Assembly (NCBI RefSeq): GCF_019925205.1
Contig: NC_083565.1
Span: forward strand, 35,616,241 to 35,680,240
From: Metopolophium dirhodum
Taxonomy: Eukaryota > Arthropoda > Insecta > Hemiptera > Aphididae
Direction of reading: 5' to 3'
DNA: 64,000 nt
The position numbers and the translations under genes were made by a program. Shown here in pieces: positions 11,261 through 25,000 of the stretch. The notes below the pieces were generated by a model. It saw only the letters and a program-made list of their open reading frames with translations, was not told the origin of the DNA and did no database searches. How positions within the stretch are numbered: the first letter of the stretch is position 1; every line of letters starts with the position of its first letter.

Positions 11261-13173
11261 CTCAGGTCTCAGAGTAGTACCAATGTTGCTGGTTAAATTA
11301 CTAAAATTTATTTTAATTTTCTATCCCAGACAAGTGGTTTGGATTATGTTTTGAGAGCATTGTTTACAATTACTAATTGTGAAATGATTACCGCAGATTC
11401 TATGCCAGATAGAAATTGGGATAATCATTTAATTCAAAGATTTTTAGCCATAAATTCCTTCAATTTTCATTTTTTGGAAATCTTTATTTGTGAATAAATT
11501 ATCAAATTAGACTGACTCCATAATATTAAGAAATATAATCAGTACAACTAGAAAATAATACTTACAAATGAAAATGAACGGAATGTGGCGATGCGATACT
11601 TTGGATGTTTTACTAAAAATAATACACTTTTGCATTGTGATTTTGTATTAAAATGTATCAATAGAACTTTGTACGACTGTAGTCTGTATTTCTGTTCAAA
11701 TTTCAAATAATTGCGATTCGCCAGCGATTCAAACGTCGGTAAACGAAAAAATATTATTATTATGTATTTATTTGATAACAATTATTACTATTTCGTGGTA
11801 CATAGTGATAAGGCAGAATGATTACCAATTGGAGGAAATTCTGGTCGGTGGCGGGCATTAAATGACCCGCGATTTAAGACGTAACACGGTCGTTATATTG
11901 TCTCCGTCTTGTATAGCAAATTTACGATCAGCAGACAGCAGATCACATTTACCATTGTTAGATTAAAAATGAGAGTGAATCGACCTATATTGAAAGTATT
12001 AGCAAATTTACGATCTGCGTAATTTTTTTTTTTTATTTTGTGTCTGTGTGCACGATAAGTAGTCAAATCATGCTTCGCTTCTCATCTTTTCCGGTGGAAA
12101 AGTGAATCTAGTTGTTGCTTTGGAGAGGTCGAAATTCCCAGTACCTATTCTCTTAGTATAGAGATGGTATTTACATTATATTATATTATTCATGTCAGCA
12201 ACCTAAGGTAGTATGAATAGTTGCATTAATTCTGTTTTGGGCGCCAAACAATATTTTATGCAAATAAAATATAAATGCAATATGGGTACTGTGTATAAGC
12301 GTATAACTATAAAACACAAAATTGAATTTCATTTTTACATTTATCTTTTTTTTTGTCAATATTGCAGTAGTAATCAATTCAAAAATATCCATTAAAATCC
12401 ATTAAAATCAAAGAAATATGCAATGAAAATCATAAAACAAGTTTTTAAATTAATAAAAATGAGTTAATTATCGAAATATGCAGCAGTTCCAGTTTAAATT
12501 GTTATGGTCACTCAGCATAGTGTAAGATCAACCAGAATAAATATGCAAATGCATACAAATCCGCTATCTAATCATAATAAAATGTAAAGAAATGAATTTA
12601 ATAAAAACTGAAATGCTTAAATTAAAAAGTTGAAATTAACATATTAATCACAAGGTTTACTTTTAAGTTCTGCAATATCCAGGCAAAAAACAATTTGTTT
12701 TATATGTCTAGTGTTTACTACAGTCAAATCTTACATTATATTACAATTTATTTTCTCTTATTCAGTAAGAATTTATCTAGTATGTAAAAAAAACTGCTGC
12801 TAACAGGATATTAAAAAAAAAGATTAAGTATTACAATAAATTACAACAAATTTGTCATATATTTCTAAATTTTAAATTACAATTAAATTATAAATACGAC
12901 AAATATAAAAAGTATGATAGTATAATTTATAGATTTTAAATACTTTTCTTTTTAATTATAAAATTTAAAAATAAAGTTTTCTCATAATTATAAATACGCT
13001 ATTGACGAAATAATTGTATTCACAAACATAACTCCAGAGTGCATAAGTATAATTTTTTTGGTAAAATAAAGTAACTAATTAATCCTTCTGATGGGTGATG
13101 AGGGGGGGGGGGGAAACACAGGAAAAATAATTACAAATTAAAGGAAATAGGTACGTATAAGAATATACCTAAT

Positions 13174-13314
13174 TTAAAAGTCTTATCAATTATGTCCATT
13201 GTTGATAGTTGAAGAATTTTAATAACAGCTACTGAAGCTTTTTGGTAATTGCATACTGTTTTTGCAAAGAAGTTTGTCTTTCCTCGTTGTAAATAGGATT
13301 GACGACCTGTAACC
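13174..13314 (-). pseudogene. RRM2 exon 6 remnant in unit D
   Basis: Aligns to native exon 6 with the same internal deletion as units B and C. The stop-side sequence and the GKTNFF codons are preserved, but the frame is broken. It keeps no exon 5. Confidence 0.65.
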
Positions 13315-14399
13315 AATAATTTCCATGCTAAATTCAATTTGCAAAATAATTTTACTTTGATCAATTTTTTTCAATTTTTACTATAAGCATAAGCTAAATA
13401 TACAATTGAACATTAAATACGTTTTTAACTCCACAAAAATTTGCAAATTGTTGATGAATTTTGTCAAAATGTAAACTTTAAATGCTTGCTATGTATCTCT
13501 TATATTTGTGAACAGATATCATAGAAACTATAATAGGATATAAAAGTATTACTTTTTCAAACTCTGTGACGTAGCAAAAAACTTTTTATTGACAATAGTT
13601 TTAAAAACAAAACTAATAGAAAATATTAAAATGTATTATCCCAATAACTAGTTCAAAAATATTAAAATTGTTTTAAAAATTTTATGGCGTATACAAAATG
13701 CCAATAGAAACTTTTGTTATGCCTAGGTATTTTTTTTAGTTACACCAATTAAAGAAATTCAATTTTTGTCAAAAATATAATAATATTTCCTTAATTATGT
13801 TTTTATTTTTCCCGATGTATTTGAAAACGGCAGGGAACATTCAATCTTTACCTGTCCAAAGCATCCAACCAGATGCACTTTCCTTCAGAAAAGATACCAA
13901 TGTTCAAACTAGTTCCGTGTTCCTTTGCAATTTAAATATGTTGAGGCCCTCTGCGTTATTAAAATTGGTTTCTTGCTCAGCAAAATTGTATTACCTAAAA
14001 ATTAAAACTTTGTTAAAAATATGTCAGTGCACCATTTGTCTTCTCTCTTTCAACAACGAGCACCATGCAAATGGAGTGCAGTAGATCCATATTTGTACTG
14101 TTAGTCTTAATATATTAGAGTCATATATAACATAATAATATTATCAAACTTATAGGCAAAAATATTTTTTAAGGAATTTTATAGAGAATAACTTATTTGT
14201 ATTTTATTTTTAATACAAGTTATGGATATTTTAAGATTGTAACATATAATTATTTATTTATTAATTTACATTGATTAAACAGGCTGGGCTCTTTCGATAT
14301 ACAAATATTTGTCTACTCATACAATTAGACACTATACAATGTGTCCCGTGAACATGTGGGTATGTTAATTAATGGCAAAATAAAATGGCTTTAAAATAA

Positions 14400-14910
14400 A
14401 AATCTTTCAATAATATTCTCACCTTTAAGTTTCATAATTTACTCCAATATTGTATAGCTTAATCAGAGCCGGCAGGATTATCTTCAAGAAAGTCAACATC
14501 TGAAAAAGTGTCAATACATTGGCTCCACTTCTTAGTTATATATTTCAATTTTGAAAACCATAATATGTATAATCCACTGTATGAACTAAAAATGATATGC
14601 TATTAAGTGACTTAGTTTAGGCAGACATTTAAAATTGGATACTTGAGCAATATACTTACATGAATGTGTGTGAATTAGACATTATTAGGTATCGAAGACT
14701 TTTCCGGGCGAATTAAAATCATCATCTGTAAGGCCTCCAAATCCTTTATTCGCTGTTCATTATCTGCTAACTCATAGTTGGAGAACCAAAGTTTTCTGAA
14801 AACGTCAAGCTGTAAAAAATATATAAATACCTAATTCATAATTTTTGTTAAATGTTTTTACCTCTTAGATGCGATTTCCTAGTCGTGCTCAGAGTAGTAC
14901 CAATGTTGCC
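14400..14910 (-). pseudogene. Gene-like exon fragments of unknown family (unit D copy)
   Basis: On the minus strand one block reads KKWSQCIDTFSDVDFLED and so on to a stop. A second block after a TTTTTTACAG acceptor-like site begins LDVFRKLWF. Donor- and acceptor-like sites flank both, and the same blocks recur in unit A (about 3060-3180 and 4800-5010) and at 30.4-30.9 kb. I recognise no family and could not join the blocks in one frame without a stop. Confidence 0.35.
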
Positions 14911-15692
14911 GTAAAAGACTAAAATTCATTTTACTTCTCTATCCCAGACAAGTGGTTTGGATTCTGTTTTGTGACTGCCTCTGACCATGTTTACTAATTT
15001 ACTGAGCATTGTTTACAATCACTGATTGTGAAATGACTACCGCAGATTCTATGTCGGGTAGAAATTGGAATAATCATTTAATTCAAAGATTTTTAGCCAT
15101 TATTTCCTTCTATTTCATTGATTTTTTGAAAATCTATATTTGTGAACAAATTATCAAATTAGACTGACTCCATATTATTAAAAAATATAATCAGTACAAC
15201 TAGAAAATAATGCTTACAAATGAAAATTAACGTAATGTGGCGATGCGATACTTTGGATGTTTTACTAAAAATAATACACTTTTGCATTGTGATTTTGTAT
15301 TAAAATGTATCAATAGAACTTTGTACGACTGTAGTCTGTATTTCTGTTCAAATTTCAAATAATTGCGATTCGCGAGCGATTCAAACGTCGGTAAACGAAA
15401 AAATATTATTATTATGTATTTATTTGATAACAATTATTACTATTTCGTGGTACATAGTGATAAGGCAGAATGATTGCCAATTGGAGGAAATTCTGGTCGG
15501 TGGCGGGCATTAAATTTTATCGAAGTCCCAAGCTTCGTGAACGCTACTCCATGACCCGCGATTTAAGACGTAACACGGTCGTTTTATTGTCTCCGTCTTG
15601 TGTAGCAAATTTACGATCAGCAGATCACATTTAGCATTGTTAGATTAAAAATTAGATTGAATCGACCTATATTGAAAGTATTAGCAAATTTA

Positions 15693-16554
15693 CGATCTGC
15701 GTAATTTTTTTTTTTTATTTTGTGTCTGTGTGCACGATAAGTAGTCAAATAATGCTTCACTTCTCATCTTTTCCGGTGAAAAAGTGAATCTAGTTGTTGC
15801 TTTGGAGAGGTCGAAATTCCCAGTACCTATTCTCTTAGTATAGAGATGGTATTTACATTATATTATATTATTCATGTCAGCAACCTAAGGTAGTATGATA
15901 GTCACTCAGCATAGTGTAAGATCAACCAGAATAAATATGCAAATGCATACAAATCCGCTCTCTAATCATAATAAAATGTAAAGAAATGAATTTAATAAAA
16001 ACTGAAATGCTTAAATTAATAAGTTGAAAACATATTAATCACAAGGTTTACTTTTAAGTTCTGCAATATCCAGGCAAAAAACAATTTGTTTTATATGTCT
16101 AGTGTTTACTGCAGTCAAATCTTACATTATATTACAATTTATTTTCTCTTATTCAGTAAGAATTTATCTAGTATGTAAAAATAACTGCTGCTAACAGGAT
16201 ATTAAAAAAAAAGATTAAGTATTACAATAAATTACAACAAATTTGTCATATATTTCTAAATTTTAAATTACAATTAAACTATAAATACGACAAATATAAA
16301 AAGTATGATAGTATAATTTATAAAGATTTTAAATACTTTTCTTTTTTGTTATAAAATTTAAAAATAAAGTTTTCTTATAATAATAAATACGTCATTGACA
16401 AAATAATTTTATTCACAAACATAATTCAGAGTGCATAGTGCGGCTTCGTTAAATAATGTAACTAATAACCCTCTGATGGGTGGTGGGGGGGAAACATAGA
16501 ATAAATAAGTACACAAATAGAAGGAAATACTGCGGCTATCAGAATATACTTAAT
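15693..16554 (-). repeat. RRM2-3'-end tandem array, unit E (native 3' flank)
   Basis: The part of the array unit that still adjoins intact RRM2. It aligns to the starts of units B-D and runs straight into the true exon 6. A TTTATT at 16408-16413 (AATAAA on the minus strand) is a candidate RRM2 polyadenylation signal. Otherwise AT-rich with no gene. Confidence 0.55.
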
Positions 16555-19500
16555 TTAAAAGTCTTGTTCAGTTATGTCCATTGTCGACAATTGAGGAGTT
16601 TCAATAACGGCTACTGAAGCTTTTTGATAATCGCCAACTCTTTTTTCAAAGAAGTTTGTCTTTCCTTGTTGAGATATAAGATCCATAAATGGGAACGGGT
16701 TTGAGGATCTGTAAACCTTTAATTTACATATTTAATTAAATTTGAAAATTATTATTACTATGATAAATAAATGTACTTACTGCAGGACATCCCAACTCGT
16801 TTAACAGCCTATCAGCAACAAATTCAATATATACGGCCATCTTTTCACAGCTCATGCCAACCATCCTAACAGGTAAAGCATTCGTCAAAAAATCTTGTTC
16901 AATGGTCACGGCTTCACAAATGATATGTGTGATAACAGCTTGAGGTGGCTTTTGATCTAAATGTTTAAATAAGAGACAGGCAAAATCTGTGTGTAAACCC
17001 TAAAAAAAACATTAAAATAATAAAATACGTTATATGCATTATAATATTATCCTTGAAAACGTTAAAACATACCTCATCTCTAGAAATCAGCTCGTTGCTA
17101 AAAGTCAAACCTGGCATTAATCCTCTTTTCTTCAACCAAAATAATGCAGCAAAACTTCCAGAGAAAAATATACCTTCAACGGCAGCAAATGCAACCAACC
17201 TTTCACCAAAAGTTGCTTTACTATCACTGATCCATTTAAGAGCCCAATCTGCCTTCTTTTTTACACATGGCATGGTTTCAATAGCATTGAATAAAAAGTC
17301 TCTACATAAAAAAATAAAAATAATTAAGTTATAAATAACAAGAACAATTAACAAAAAAATAATAAATGTACTTTTCTTTTGGGTCTTGAATATATGTGTC
17401 AATTAATAAGCTATACATTTCTGAATGTATATTTTCCATCATTATTTGGAACCCATAAAAACATCTAGCCTCAGTTACTTGAACTTCTTGAGAGAATCGT
17501 TCAACAAGATTTTCATTGACAATGCCATCCGAAGCAGCAAAAAATGCTAATACGTGGGATACAAAGTGACGCTCTTCATCAGTCAATTTCATCCAATCTT
17601 CAAGATCCTAAAAAAAAAAGTCCACTTTAATTAGAAAATTACTTTTAGTCACTTTGATGAACTAGAGTTTACCGATTTCAAATTGACTTCTTCTACATTC
17701 CAAAAAGAAGCTTCTTGTTTTTTGTACATGGCCCAAATATCATCATATATAATTGGGAATATGACAAAACGTCTCGGATTATCTTTCAGTAAGGGTTCAA
17801 TTGTTGCATCAAAGTTTGCTCTATAGGCAGACACAGATTCAAAAAAATTTTTATTTGTCATCTGAAAACAAAATATATCATTAGAATACAAAAATGATTG
17901 AATAAATAATGTGGATAATATAGATACAGATACAATAGTCTTCAATGTGATTTATATATTTTTTTAATTTGAAACCTACTTATCTACCAATTAATAGTAG
18001 CACTGGCAGAACTGGGTAAATAATTTATTGGCCTAAATCAATACTCTGAACCAAGCTTTTCCACCAGTTAAAGTGTTTTTGATTCTAGGATTACATACCA
18101 TAATAAGACAGGGAAATTAATCTCTTAAATGTTGAAATAACATGATTTAGGTTAAGCTTTGTTTTTTTATAGTGTATTTATATTGTAAAGTGTGAATCAA
18201 AGTCAGGTAGATGGTGTCAAACTGGGAAGTGTACAATACACAACGATCCAATATCTACATATTCAAATTGTGGTAAATCAAAAACCAGCAAATTTTTTTT
18301 TATAATTAGTTTTAAAATGTTGAAATAGGTACCTAGATATAAAATTTAAAAAATCACAAGTAAACCTTTCTGCATTTGCATCATGTAATTAAATCAACCA
18401 TGGTTAAATTGTCAAAAGTACTGACAGGTACATAATGGCCCACCGGGATTCTGGGAAAATCCCGGTAGGCTCTCTTAAAAATTAGAAGACCTGGGCCCCC
18501 TACCAAATATAGGTACCAGTTTCAATTAATGAATTCGTTAGTATCCCAATAATAATATACATAATATTACCATCATATTATAAAACCTATAGTAGCTATG
18601 TTAATTGGGAATAAATAAATGTCTTTGTAATAAATTGGACAAAGCTGGACACTAACTAGTTAGATTTAATTCATATTAATTTTGTAACTTAACTAGCTGA
18701 ATTTAATGTGTAAAATAATCTGATCTAATTCGTTAAAAATAATAAGTACCTAACTAGTTATTTTTTTCATTTATTGAATGTTTCAATTTCTTATTTTGTT
18801 CTATTCTAATGACTGATATAGTGTGATATTCCAAGAAATTAATGTTATTGTATCTACCTATTTGATCAAATTATCAGTTGACAGTTGTTTAATTTAATTT
18901 TTCATTCATCGGCAGACACCAATAATTCAAGTTAGTTACCTACCTACCTACATAATAATTAATTTATATAATGCATTACATTTGAAAAAATTATTTTTTA
19001 AATTTATATTTTAAACTAAAAAAAAACCACCTAATTAATATTCTAACTTAGTTACTTTTTATATTAAAGTAACTTAACTAGTTGAAAAAAGTGACTTGCC
19101 CGGCTTAGTAATTGGATAAAATAAACATATAATTAATTTATATAATATTGATAACACAGCATAAATATTGTACCCATCATGACTAAATATATAGGTATGA
19201 TCACAACTTTGTGATACGCATACCATCCTTTCCACGTCTATCACATAGTTCTCTGCTTTTATACTATCCTATTGATATTTCCGACCAATGAAATGTGGAG
19301 AACTACGAGCAATGGTTTTGTGTGTAAGAAGATGCGCAAACCGGACGAAAATAGGTTTTTTTTAATCATACGTACTTATTTAGTCATGGCACCTAAATTA
19401 TATTTTATGATTATGCTAATTCTCTGATTATATTATCACTTTGGTTTTTTTTCCGGGATTCTAATGAGTTAGGTGCAAATGTACTATTATGCCTACTAAT

Positions 19501-20293
19501 ACTAACCTAACTTAGGTAGGTACTATATTTGAAATATACTACCTATTGTCCATTTTCCTATTTTTACTTCTATTTTATACGAAAGTTTTAAATAATATTA
19601 TATACAATTACAAAAATATTTTATAATATGATTAATGGAAAACAATGATATGTGTACAACCTACCCATTGTTGTTAAATAATATGGTATGAAAGTAGGTA
19701 AGCAAAGATGAAAAATTATATTAAACTTATCTAAAGCACGGAAATACATTACAATATCGAAAGCGGCGTTACATAATTATTGACTGATAAATGATAGAAC
19801 AGTTGAAAATTTGGACCATATAAATATACAATATATAGACCGTAATCATTGAAATTTTAGTGTTTTTTTTCCTAGAACATTTCGCATCAATTTTTTATTC
19901 CGGAAATCGAAGAACACAAAGACAGGGAACTATTCGAGGTGAACAACTACAATCGGGCTTTGCACTGGTTCGTTCACCTTCCATTACGGATATAATTTTG
20001 CGCGAATCTCCGATACGGACAAAATAAGATAAACGCGCAAACGGTGAAAACGACAACATTAATTCAAAGAGAATCAAAGAACCGCGACAACATTAATGCA
20101 ACATCATAAGATCGTGCCTACGCGGAACAACGTGCGGTATGGTTAATGGCGGGAAACGAGACAAAGCGCGGACACACGACACTTCCGGTACCCGGTGGGT
20201 TCTATAACACGTCCAATATGACCGCGCCGGTCAAATATTTACCTGTAGTTGTTGCGAGTTGTCCATTACGTTTTCCTTGTTCATCGTCATCAT
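16555..20293 (-). CDS. RRM2: Ribonucleoside-diphosphate reductase small subunit (R2), six exons
   Basis: Makes deoxynucleotides from ribonucleoside diphosphates together with the large subunit. CDS exons (minus strand): 20243-20293, 17673-17861, 17372-17607, 17073-17301, 16781-16999, 16555-16716. All junctions are GT-AG with consistent phase, giving 361 residues, a little shorter than vertebrate R2 (about 390). The diiron ligands are all visible: Asp107 (AASDGIV), Glu138 and His141 (MENIHSEMY), Glu201 (VEGIFF), Glu235 and His238 (RDEGLH). Tyr145 is the radical tyrosine. The C-terminal tail ends EQDF, keeping the final Phe that docks in the large subunit. Exon 6 starts at GTTTAC (16716), giving VYRSSNPF; the AG nearer to the conserved block would break the frame. 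The start is the first of three clustered Met codons (MMTM). The protein is cytosolic and S-phase linked. Confidence 0.95.
19996..20006. promoter_or_regulatory. E2F-like site in RRM2 intron 1
   Basis: TTTTGCGCGAA matches the E2F/DP consensus TTTSGCGCS. It lies in the GC-richer 5' end of intron 1. Prediction from the motif only. Confidence 0.35.
20147..20156. promoter_or_regulatory. E2F-like site just inside RRM2 intron 1
   Basis: TGGCGGGAAA, a strong match to the E2F consensus half TTSGCGGGAAA, about 90 bases past the exon 1 donor. Genes for R2 are classical E2F targets in animals. Confidence 0.4.
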
Positions 20294-22050
20294 GGTTGAA
20301 AATGTAAACAATAAAATTGTCGTCGATCGTTGATCAAATAACGTTGGAACGCACGAATGGTCGGCAGGCGAGGAGAGAAGTGGTTGTAGTGCGGACGAGC
20401 GACAGAAGTCAAACGCTAAATGACGAGGAGTAACGCGATCCGGACGGATAGGACTTGAAGAGTGGAAACGGTGCGTGTGGTCGGGACAATGCGGTGGCAG
20501 ACGTATGCCGTGGATTTGGAGGCAAAATTATAATGACCAGTAAGCGGTATTGTGTGGTAGACACCGTTCGAAGCGGCAGCTCACCCGCACGCACAACCTT
20601 GTCACAAAGACTCGGAACGATTTTACGCGGTAAAACGATGTTGTAGCGGCAAACACATCATCTTTGTTTACACTTTACAGGCAGTATTATCAAAACGCCG
20701 TTGTCGTTGTCGATAACAAATTTCGGTGTTACCATTATTATTATTCCGCCGTTCCGGAACAAAATAGTATGGACATACTGGACATCAAAATTCAAAATAA
20801 TATAGAGCAGTAAAGTTGTTCTCCAGGTAGAATTTAGGTAGAATTTACAACCAAAACTACGCCAACATGACCAACCATGAAAAATCAACATTTGAATTAA
20901 AAAATGTCTTATCACAATTGTTATAATCAGACTAATGATATTGACGACGTCCCACCCGCATATTATCACAGAACAATATGATATGATTGTGATCTATGGT
21001 TATTACGGCACCGGGCACAGCATAAAAGTTTTGGCGCGGGAAAGAACCGAGAAGGCCAGTCATAATTATTAAGAAACGAAATTTTCACCACATTTAAAGG
21101 AGAACTTTGGCTGTGCAATATCGTTTTTATTTTTTAGATATCACTTATACGAAAAAAATTCGTATTATGTATCAAAATCCATTAGTGTTAATCTATTTGT
21201 GTTTTTCAATCTTAAATAACTTTTTTTGAAGTTCCAATAACGAAAAAATTAATAATTATTCTTAATGGGTCTATGATTGTAACCATATAACTACTGACAA
21301 CTAAGAAACATAAAGCAGTGAAGGAGCCCGTGGCTAAGGAACTGTATACATTTTCTACTTTCCTTCTTTTCGGTCTATGATTTGTAACAACATCGAAAAT
21401 CGGGCTTCTTACGATTGTTAAAAAAATTCTCCTCTACAATTTTTGTAATAAGTATTTATACTGTAAAACGCTTTGATAAGCCGTATTACTGGAATTACGA
21501 AACCATGTTTTTATGCCGTATTTTGTCTATTAGTGGGCCCTCTTAATATTATGATGATAACAATTTTCATAGATAGATTAGATACCACACAGATAATAAT
21601 TTATTATCTATATCTGTGGGTACCACGGACCACGAACATAAAATAGTATACCCACGTATAGCCACGGACTATATTATATTAAACTATATATTAACTACAT
21701 ATTAATATTATATATCTATGGATTAATCTAATTCCGTGGTGGATACCATAATAATATATTATATCAAGGTGACATCAACTAATACACAATCAATACACCT
21801 TGTATTATATATATCTGTGTTCGTGCTATCATGTAATTCTGTGGTGCTAGCAAGAAGGTTTATCAATACACGTTGGGTGCTATAAACAAAAGCACGGGAT
21901 TTTGATAAGATAATAAAAAAATTCAAGATAGTAAAGAATCATTGTTCTATATTCTATGCGAGGTTCTGTCTCGTAGGTATTGTCTTTTGTAGTATTTGAA
22001 TAATAATATTATTGCATTCATAACTAATAATTATATTCGGTCAAAGACAA
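20294..22050. promoter_or_regulatory. Head-to-head intergenic region between RRM2 and the eIF4G-like gene
   Basis: 1.76 kb between two divergent start codons. 20294 to about 21060 is the GC-richest part of this half of the window and probably holds the RRM2 5' UTR and promoter. An E2F-like site lies at 21029-21043. 21080-22050 is AT-rich with short palindromes (for example around 21584-21620). Short open frames on both strands look like by-products of higher GC. I find no convincing TATA box for either gene. Confidence 0.5.
21029..21043. promoter_or_regulatory. E2F-like site upstream of RRM2
   Basis: TTTTGGCGCGGGAAA is an almost ideal E2F site (TTTSGCGCGGGAAA type), 736 bases upstream of the RRM2 start. 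With the two intronic matches this makes three sites within about 1 kb. Confidence 0.45.
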
Positions 22051-25000
22051 ATGGAGCCTGCACATGTTTCTCTAAGTCAGCAAGCTGTAAGTAAAGTATA
22101 CATTTCTTACTAATTTTAATATTGTATTTATTATACATAAATTGTATTGGTCGTTCCGATGAGATGGTCTACAAATGTAAAATGAGATATCGTCCAGATT
22201 GCGACCACAACCATTCAGTACATTCTTCTTCCACATAATAAGCGACTGCCCACTCCGTGCCTTTAAGATTAATGAGACAGTGGAAGAACTCCACGAAGCA
22301 AACAACTATGCGTTCAAATGGATAAGGACACTTGACATCCAACTTTGGACACCTTTCTATTGACGACATGTTACAGTTACCCTTTGAATTAATCTTACCT
22401 TTAAATTATATAAGAGGTCAATTCACTCGTAATTTTTTAAACTAACAAAGCTATACGTGTTCTGCTGAGCGTACAATTTGCTATGCTACACACCTGCAAG
22501 ACAGAGACAACATATGCGGGTGAGCGTCCTCTTAATACAAACATTTTACTTTTCGGTTGTACAATCAATAAATAGTTACGGTATAGAAATTTGGGTTGGA
22601 ATACTCATTTCGTGATTTTAGAGATGATGAAAATGGGTTAGTAAAAATAATTTTACATATAATTTTATAGGTTATATTTTAAAGTAAATTTGTTTAATGA
22701 TTTTAGAGAGTATTTAATTTAAAACCCCTTTATTATAGAAAAAGTTATAGATACTGAATTTGTTTAAAATTGTTGTAACAATATTAAAACAGTATGCTTA
22801 CAATACTTCATTAAAAACTAAGTAATCATAATTGTATAAAAGTAGGTAAATAAAATTATTTGAAAATGTAATACCATTAATGAATAAACTAGAGTAGGAA
22901 ATTAAATATTGATATCCCCAGATTTAAAATAAATCAATTTTAATTAATTATGTATGTACCTACTTAAGATTTAAATAATTTAATTTGTATTTGTATATAT
23001 TTCAGTGAAGTAGGTAATATATTATTATTAAACATTTTTACTATAGCATGATAAATTTATACGTATATGTAAATCTGAAACATAATTAATTTATATTATA
23101 GAATATTTTAAAAGAAAAAAAGAAGAAGAAGAATAATCAGATCTTGAAAAACAAAGAGGAAGAGATTCCAAAACTGAAAGAAACCCAAAATGACAGACTG
23201 AAACATGTTGTTGTATATGGCGCTGTAAAGTTTCCTAGTTATTTAGACAATTTACCCTATGTTGAAGGTGAGATTATTATTTTTCTTGTCATGTTTACAC
23301 ATTGTATTATTTTATATTTATATAGGACAATGGAGTTTTACAAACCCAACTGGAAAGAAAGTGTATTCTATATTATTTTTATTAAAAGTTGGTAGTGAAG
23401 CTATTTGTCAAAAGAAACCGTATGTATTAAATAACTGGAGTACAAAATCATTCATTGCACCACAATTTAGTTCATTAAGTGTAAGTTTTTAAATGAATAT
23501 TCATTATTTTAATATTTTAACTAAATTATTGCATTTCATAAAATTTGTTAGGGGATAGTATTAAGTACTATTAATCACCTATTTGATAGAATTTAATAAT
23601 TTCTTTATAAAACAATTCAAATACCTTGTAGTTATGATTTTTAGTGTCTAGGGGCTAAATATAATCTAGTAAGTGAAACGGTTATATTGGATTGTAGTCA
23701 TGGAAAGCTTTTAATGCTCAAAGAGACAGTTGAACATCCATTGAACTCAGTAGTTGCTTATAAAATCAATATGAAATGTAAAAGCTTACTTGTAGACTAT
23801 GAGGAACTTAATAATTTAAATGAATGTATTAAAAATAAAATATTTATAATACTTACTTAAAGTTTGATAGTAAATAATATTAATTTATAATTTTTAAACT
23901 AACAAAGCTATACGTGTTCTGCTGAGCGTACAAATTGCTATGCTACACACCTGTAAGACAGAGACAACATATGCGGGTGAGCGTCCTCTTAATACAAACA
24001 TTTTACTTTTCGGTTGTACAATCAATAAATAGTTACGGTATAGAAATTTGGGTTGGAATACTCATTTCGTGATTTTAGAGATGATGAAAATGGGTTAGTA
24101 AAAATAATTTTACATATAATTTTATAGGTTATATTTTAAAGTAAATTTGTTTAATGATTTTAGAGAGTATTTAATTTAAAACCCCTTTATTATAGAAAAA
24201 GTTATAGATACTGAATTTGTTTAAAATTGTTGTAACAATATTAAAACAGTATGTTTACAATACTTCATTAAAAACTAAGTAATCATAATTGTATAAAAGT
24301 AGGTAAATAAAATTATTTGAAAATGTAATACCATTAATGAATAAATTAGAGTAGGAAATTAAATATTGATATCCTCAGATTTAAAATAAATCAATTTTAA
24401 TTAATTATGTACGTACCTACTTAAGATTTAAATAATTTAATTTGTATTTGTATATTATATTTCAGTGAAGTAGGTAATATATTATTATTAAACATTTTTA
24501 CTATAGCATGATAAATTTATACGTATATATAAATCTGAAACAATTAATTTATATTATAGAATATTTTAAAAGAAAAAAAGAAGAATAAGAATAATCAGAT
24601 CTTGAAAAACAAAGAGGAAGAGATTCCAAAACTGAAAGAAACCCAAAATGACAGACTGAAACATGTTGTTGTATATGGCGCTGTAAAGTTTCCTAGTTAT
24701 TTAGACAATTTACCCTATGTTGAAGGTGAGATTATTATTTTTCTTGTCATGTTTACACATTGTATTATTTTATATTTATATAGGACAATGGAGTTTTACA
24801 AACCCAACTGGAAAGAAAGTGTATTCTATATTATTTTTATTAAAAGTTGGTAGTGAAGCTATTTGTCAAAAGAAACCGTATGTATTAAATAACTGGAGTA
24901 CAAAATCATTCATTGCACCACAATTTAGTTCATTAAGTGTAAGTTTTTAAATGAATATTCATGATTTTAATATTTTAACTAAATTATTGCATTTCATAAA

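Larger units (their letters stand above)
8563..12011 (-). repeat. RRM2-3'-end tandem array, unit C
   Basis: 3,449 bp between markers. It holds an RRM2 exon 6 remnant split by a 138 bp insertion, the gene-like segment at about 10860-11260, and the same terminal block as the other units. Close relative of unit D. Confidence 0.7.
12012..15692 (-). repeat. RRM2-3'-end tandem array, unit D
   Basis: 3,681 bp between markers. It contains an RRM2 exon 6 remnant (13174-13314) and an uninterrupted gene-like segment (about 14400-14910), and serves as the empty-site reference for the repeat inserted in unit A. Confidence 0.7.
17862..20242 (-). other. RRM2 intron 1
   Basis: 2.4 kb intron. Mostly AT-rich, with a short inverted GGGATTCTGGGAAAATCCC motif near 18450 that may be a transposon end, and a (CTAC)n-like run near 18940. 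The 400 bases nearest exon 1 (from about 19880) are GC-richer and look like part of the promoter zone. No other gene seen. Confidence 0.6.

Noticed and set aside
11548..11781. 77-codon minus-strand frame repeated at 15227-15433
   Set aside because: The two copies are similar because the array is duplicated. The corresponding parts of units A and B lack the frame, and the translation has no recognisable domain.
13797..14084. 95-codon open frame in unit D
   Set aside because: Equivalent positions in units A and C carry stops and indels, and there is no family signal. It is a chance frame in repeat DNA.
16965..17402. 145-codon minus-strand frame as a separate gene
   Set aside because: It is RRM2 exon 4 plus read-through of the flanking introns; splice sites and phases place it inside RRM2.
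19895..20646. Several 60-63 codon frames near RRM2 exon 1
   Set aside because: They overlap on both strands in the GC-rich promoter and 5' end of intron 1, as expected when stop codons are rarer.
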